A model generated the notes under the pieces. That model was not told where the DNA came from, did no database searches, and saw only the letters and a list, made by a program, of their open reading frames with translations. The position numbers and the translations under genes are program-made. A DNA stretch of 64,000 nucleotides from Verrucomicrobiales bacterium (GTDB taxonomy: Bacteria > Verrucomicrobiota > Verrucomicrobiia > Verrucomicrobiales > DEV007): NCBI GenBank assembly GCA_029213195.1, contig JARGNI010000021.1, positions 1 to 64,000 of the forward strand, given 5' to 3'. Every line of letters begins with the position of its first letter. Position 1 is the first letter of the stretch. This document shows, in pieces, positions 61,396-64,000 of this stretch.

Positions 61396-62721
61396 ATGAA
61401 CTTCCTTACCCGAAAATCCCTTTCCCGGCGGACCGCTTTGCGTGGTCTCGGAGCTTCCCTTTCGCTTCCGCTCCTCGATGCCATGGTTCCCGCAGCAACT
61501 GCTGCCGCGAAGACGGCCGCCAATCCGACCAAGCGGCTGGGATTCGTCTTCATGCCCATGGGGGCCGACCTGAGTCGCTGGACCCCGAAATCAAAAGATA
61601 CGCTCGACGAACTCTCTCCCATCCTGCAGTCGCTTGCACCGGTGAAAGACCAGGTCACTGCCTACACCAATCTCGAGTTGCAGCCCGCCTACCCCGGGAG
61701 CCACGCCACCTCGAATTCCGCTTTCCTCAGTGCCGCTCGTGCCAAGCTCACGGAGAACACGGACTACTTTCTCGGAACGACCGTCGATCAGGTCGCGGCC
61801 CAGGCGATCGGAGGAGAAACGCCGCTGCCGTCACTCGAACTGGCGATGGACCTGCTCAAGCTCGCTGGCCAGTGCGACAATGGCTACGCCTGCGTCTATC
61901 ACAACAACTTGTCCTGGTCATCCCCCACGACGCCCCTTCCCTCGGAAGCCCATCCCCGCCTCGTTTTTGAAAAGCTCTTTGGGGAAGGAGGCACCAGCGC
62001 CGAGCGACAGGCATCCCTGAAGCGTCGTGCCAGCCTGCTCGACCTCCTCAAGGATGACATGCAGTCCCTCAAGCGAGAGCTGGGCGCCGCCGATCGGGGA
62101 AAAGTGGATCACTACCTGGAATCGGTTCGAGAGGTCGAAAACCGCATTCAGAAAGCCGAGGCCGGCTTCGCCGAAAATCCCGAACCCGATATCGATCGCC
62201 CCATGGGAGTTCCCGCGAAGTATGCCGATCACGCTCGTCTCATGTTCGACCTGCAGGTGCTCGCGATGCAGGGCGACGTGACCCGGATCAGCACCTTCCA
62301 ACTGGCCCGCGAAACGAGCAACCGGACCTATCCGGAAATCGGAGTGCCCGATCCCCATCACCCTCTTTCGCACCACGGCAATGACCCGGCCAAGATCGAG
62401 CGGATGTCGAAGATCAACGCCTTCCATGTTTCTCTTTTCGCCGAGTATCTCGAGAAGCTCTCTGCCACCGAAGATGGCGAAGGGTCCCTGCTCGATCATT
62501 CTCTCATCCTCTACGGTAGCGGCATCGGAAACCCCAACGTCCACGATCACACGAACCTTCCCATCCTTCTCGCTGGCGGTGGCGGCACGGGGATCCAGGG
62601 AAATCGCCACATCCGCTACGACGATCCCGTTCCTCTCGCCAACCTCCACCTCAGCCTGCTCCACCATGTCGGGGTCAAGGAAGAGAAATTCGGAGACAGC
62701 GATGGCGTCATCCCCCTTTGA
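61396..62721 (+). CDS. DUF1552 protein with twin-arginine signal
   Basis: The 441-residue protein begins FLTRKSLSRRTALRGLGASLSLPLLDAM, a Tat signal. It has MGADLSRWTPKSKDTLDELSPILQSL, LELQPAYPGSHATSNSAFLSAAR and DVTRISTFQLARETSNRTYPEIGVPDPHHPLSHHGND. It also has LLDHSLILYGSGIGNPNVHDHTNLPILLAGGG, near-identical in layout to DUF1552/DUF1501 alkaline-phosphatase-fold proteins of PVC bacteria. It follows the DUF1592 cytochrome gene by 55 bases, the usual pairing, so both likely work on the same extracytoplasmic substrate. Its stop is directly followed by the ankyrin gene. Confidence 0.93.
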   Translation: MNFLTRKSLSRRTALRGLGASLSLPLLDAMVPAATAAAKTAANPTKRLGFVFMPMGADLSRWTPKSKDTLDELSPILQSLAPVKDQVTAYTNLELQPAYPGSHATSNSAFLSAARAKLTENTDYFLGTTVDQVAAQAIGGETPLPSLELAMDLLKLAGQCDNGYACVYHNNLSWSSPTTPLPSEAHPRLVFEKLFGEGGTSAERQASLKRRASLLDLLKDDMQSLKRELGAADRGKVDHYLESVREVENRIQKAEAGFAENPEPDIDRPMGVPAKYADHARLMFDLQVLAMQGDVTRISTFQLARETSNRTYPEIGVPDPHHPLSHHGNDPAKIERMSKINAFHVSLFAEYLEKLSATEDGEGSLLDHSLILYGSGIGNPNVHDHTNLPILLAGGGGTGIQGNRHIRYDDPVPLANLHLSLLHHVGVKEEKFGDSDGVIPL

Positions 62722-62722
62722 G

Positions 62723-64000
62723 ATGCTCCCCCGTCTCTTTCAGACCCGCTTCCTGCTCTCGCTTTGGCTGCTGGGAATCCTCACTGCGCAGGCAGAGTCC
62801 CCCGCAGGTGACAAGCCGGAATCCGCGACCGCCCTACTCGCGGCCGTGCATTCGGACCAGACCGACAGAGCGAACGCCCTTCTCGAAACCGGAGTCGATC
62901 CCAACGCGACCAACCGCTACGGTATCACCGCCCTGTTTCTCGCCTGCCAGAATGGCAACGAAGAGCTGGTGAAGGCACTCCTCGAGGCTGGCGCGGATCC
63001 GAATCTGGCCCTCCCCGGAGGCGAAACCCCGCTGATGACGGCATCCCGCACCGGAAAGCCGGGACCCGTTTCTCTCCTGCTGGAATCAGGTGCCCGTGTC
63101 GACACGACCGAACCGGGAGGGCAAGATGCCCTGCTCTGGGCGACCGCGGAAGGCCACTCTGAGGTCGTGTCCCTGCTCATCGACGCAGGTGCCGATCCGG
63201 ACCGAAAACTCGAATCCGATCTTACGCCCCTCCTCATCGCGGCCCGCGACGGCCACCGCAAGGTAGTCGAAATCCTCCTCGCTGCCGGGGCCGATGTTGA
63301 ACACGCCACCGAACAGCCCAAGAGGCGGCGCGGGGCTGCCCCCCAGGGGACTTCCGCTCTCCGGCTTGCGGTTGAGAACGGTCACTTCGAGCTCGCGGTC
63401 ACGCTGCTCGAAGCAGGTGCGGATCCGAACGATCAGCGGTCCGGCTTCTCTGCTCTCCATGTTCTCACCTGGGTTCGCAAGCCAAGCCGGGGGGACGGAG
63501 AAAGCGGACTCCCCGCTCCGCGAGGATCGGGTTCCCTGGGCAGTCTCGAATTTGTCCGCATTCTCATCGAAGACCATGGTGCGGAAGTCGATCTCGCCCT
63601 CAAATCCGGTTCGCGTGGAGGAAGTCGATTTGGAACGAAGAAAGCAACGCCGTTTCTCTTCGCAGCGCGAACCGCAGATCTTGCCTACCTGAAGCTCCTT
63701 CACGAACTGGGCGCCGATCCTTCTCTCACCAACGAAAATGGCTCCAACGCCCTTCACGCCATTTCCGGGGTTGGATCCTATGCCCCGGAGGAGGAGGCTG
63801 GCACCGAGGCCGATCGCCTTGCCGCGCTCCAGTGGATCCGTCCGTTCTTTGATGATCTCGACGTCACGAACCGGAACCGGGAAACCGCGATGCATGGAGC
63901 GGCCTACAAGAACGCCCCGGGCATTGCGAAGTGGCTCCACGAGCAGGGCGCCGACATTGCGAAGTGGAATCAGAAGAATCGAAAAGGGTGGACTCCTCTC
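62723..64000 (+). CDS. Exported ankyrin-repeat protein, incomplete at the window edge
   Basis: This reading frame is missing from the ORF track because it runs off the end. The ATG at 62723, one base after the DUF1552 stop, gives MLPRLFQTRFLLSLWLLGILTAQAES, a signal peptide, and then at least eight ankyrin repeats. Examples are NRYGITALFLACQNGNEELVKALLEAGADPN and SDLTPLLIAARDGHRKVVEILLAAGADVE. About 426 residues are visible with no stop. Ankyrin repeats mediate protein binding. The tight linkage with DUF1592 and DUF1552 suggests a common extracytoplasmic complex, which is inference. The upstream in-frame ATG at 62702 is an alternative start. Confidence 0.88.
   Translation, partial: MLPRLFQTRFLLSLWLLGILTAQAESPAGDKPESATALLAAVHSDQTDRANALLETGVDPNATNRYGITALFLACQNGNEELVKALLEAGADPNLALPGGETPLMTASRTGKPGPVSLLLESGARVDTTEPGGQDALLWATAEGHSEVVSLLIDAGADPDRKLESDLTPLLIAARDGHRKVVEILLAAGADVEHATEQPKRRRGAAPQGTSALRLAVENGHFELAVTLLEAGADPNDQRSGFSALHVLTWVRKPSRGDGESGLPAPRGSGSLGSLEFVRILIEDHGAEVDLALKSGSRGGSRFGTKKATPFLFAARTADLAYLKLLHELGADPSLTNENGSNALHAISGVGSYAPEEEAGTEADRLAALQWIRPFFDDLDVTNRNRETAMHGAAYKNAPGIAKWLHEQGADIAKWNQKNRKGWTPL

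Noticed and set aside
1-64000. tRNA or rRNA genes, CRISPR arrays, transposases, integrases and phage genes
   Set aside because: I scanned for tandem spaced repeats, conserved tRNA T-loop patterns and transposase or integrase motifs and saw none. A tRNA scan program would settle the tRNA question.

Overview
The window looks like a chromosomal segment of a Verrucomicrobiota (PVC group) bacterium. I infer this from gene content and did not test it. The markers are a sulfatase, a DUF1587/DUF1592/DUF1588/DUF1585 cytochrome-type protein next to a DUF1552 protein and an exported ankyrin protein, a PmoA-like (DUF6807) protein, a DUF5069 protein, a XylR-type regulator, Gfo/Idh/MocA oxidoreductases, an ECF sigma factor, and many TTG/GTG-rich gene starts with weak ribosome binding sites. 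Base composition is GC-rich. Coding density is high, and no gap between genes exceeds about 300 bases. I saw no tRNA, rRNA, CRISPR array, insertion sequence or prophage.

Left edge (1-2.9 kb): this is the only clearly accessory-looking stretch. A minus-strand set (acyl carrier protein, GNAT-type acyltransferase, luciferase-like monooxygenase cut by the window edge) faces a plus-strand paralogue of the GNAT protein across an AT-rich divergent intergenic region. The minus-strand GNAT gene carries an in-frame TAG at codon 17, so it is probably broken.

3-16.4 kb: mainly housekeeping. It holds a small very basic protein with a strong terminator, an exported esterase, truA, a LOG-family/thyA/folA operon, acylphosphatase with an ABC-2-type exporter, a calcineurin-like phosphoesterase, a GT9 glycosyltransferase and rnhA. 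These are followed by a pentaheme cytochrome c, a LolD-like ATPase without its permease, a double AP2-like protein and trmL.

16.4-30 kb: rplU-rpmA. Next is a lysophospholipid module (HAD-IB phosphatase, LplT-like flippase, Aas-like acyltransferase with a wrecked adenylation domain). After it come an ECF sigma factor, two Gfo/Idh/MocA dehydrogenases, clpX and a glycosyltransferase-HAD fusion in an operon with a phosphoesterase.

30-46 kb: OsmC, XylR-like regulator, DUF5069, fabV, an L,D-transpeptidase lipoprotein, PmoA-like protein, Tat-exported TIM-barrel protein and hflX. Then a Wzz/BY-kinase-like protein that has lost its nucleotide-binding motifs, nadE, pyrD, a transglutaminase-like protein, accD, comF and a CPBP protease.

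46-64 kb: tail-specific protease prc, a Ski2-like helicase, a YlbF-like protein with a cysteine-rich tail, bioA, a lipoprotein and a HerA-like ATPase. The window ends with the sulfatase/DUF1592/DUF1552/ankyrin block, which runs off the right edge.

The most unusual items are the ACP/paired-GNAT/monooxygenase locus with its nonsense codon, two proteins that keep a domain's fold but have lost its catalytic motifs (Aas-like and BY-kinase-like), a perfect 24-bp palindrome touching the start codon of the BY-kinase-like gene, and the tandem AP2 protein.
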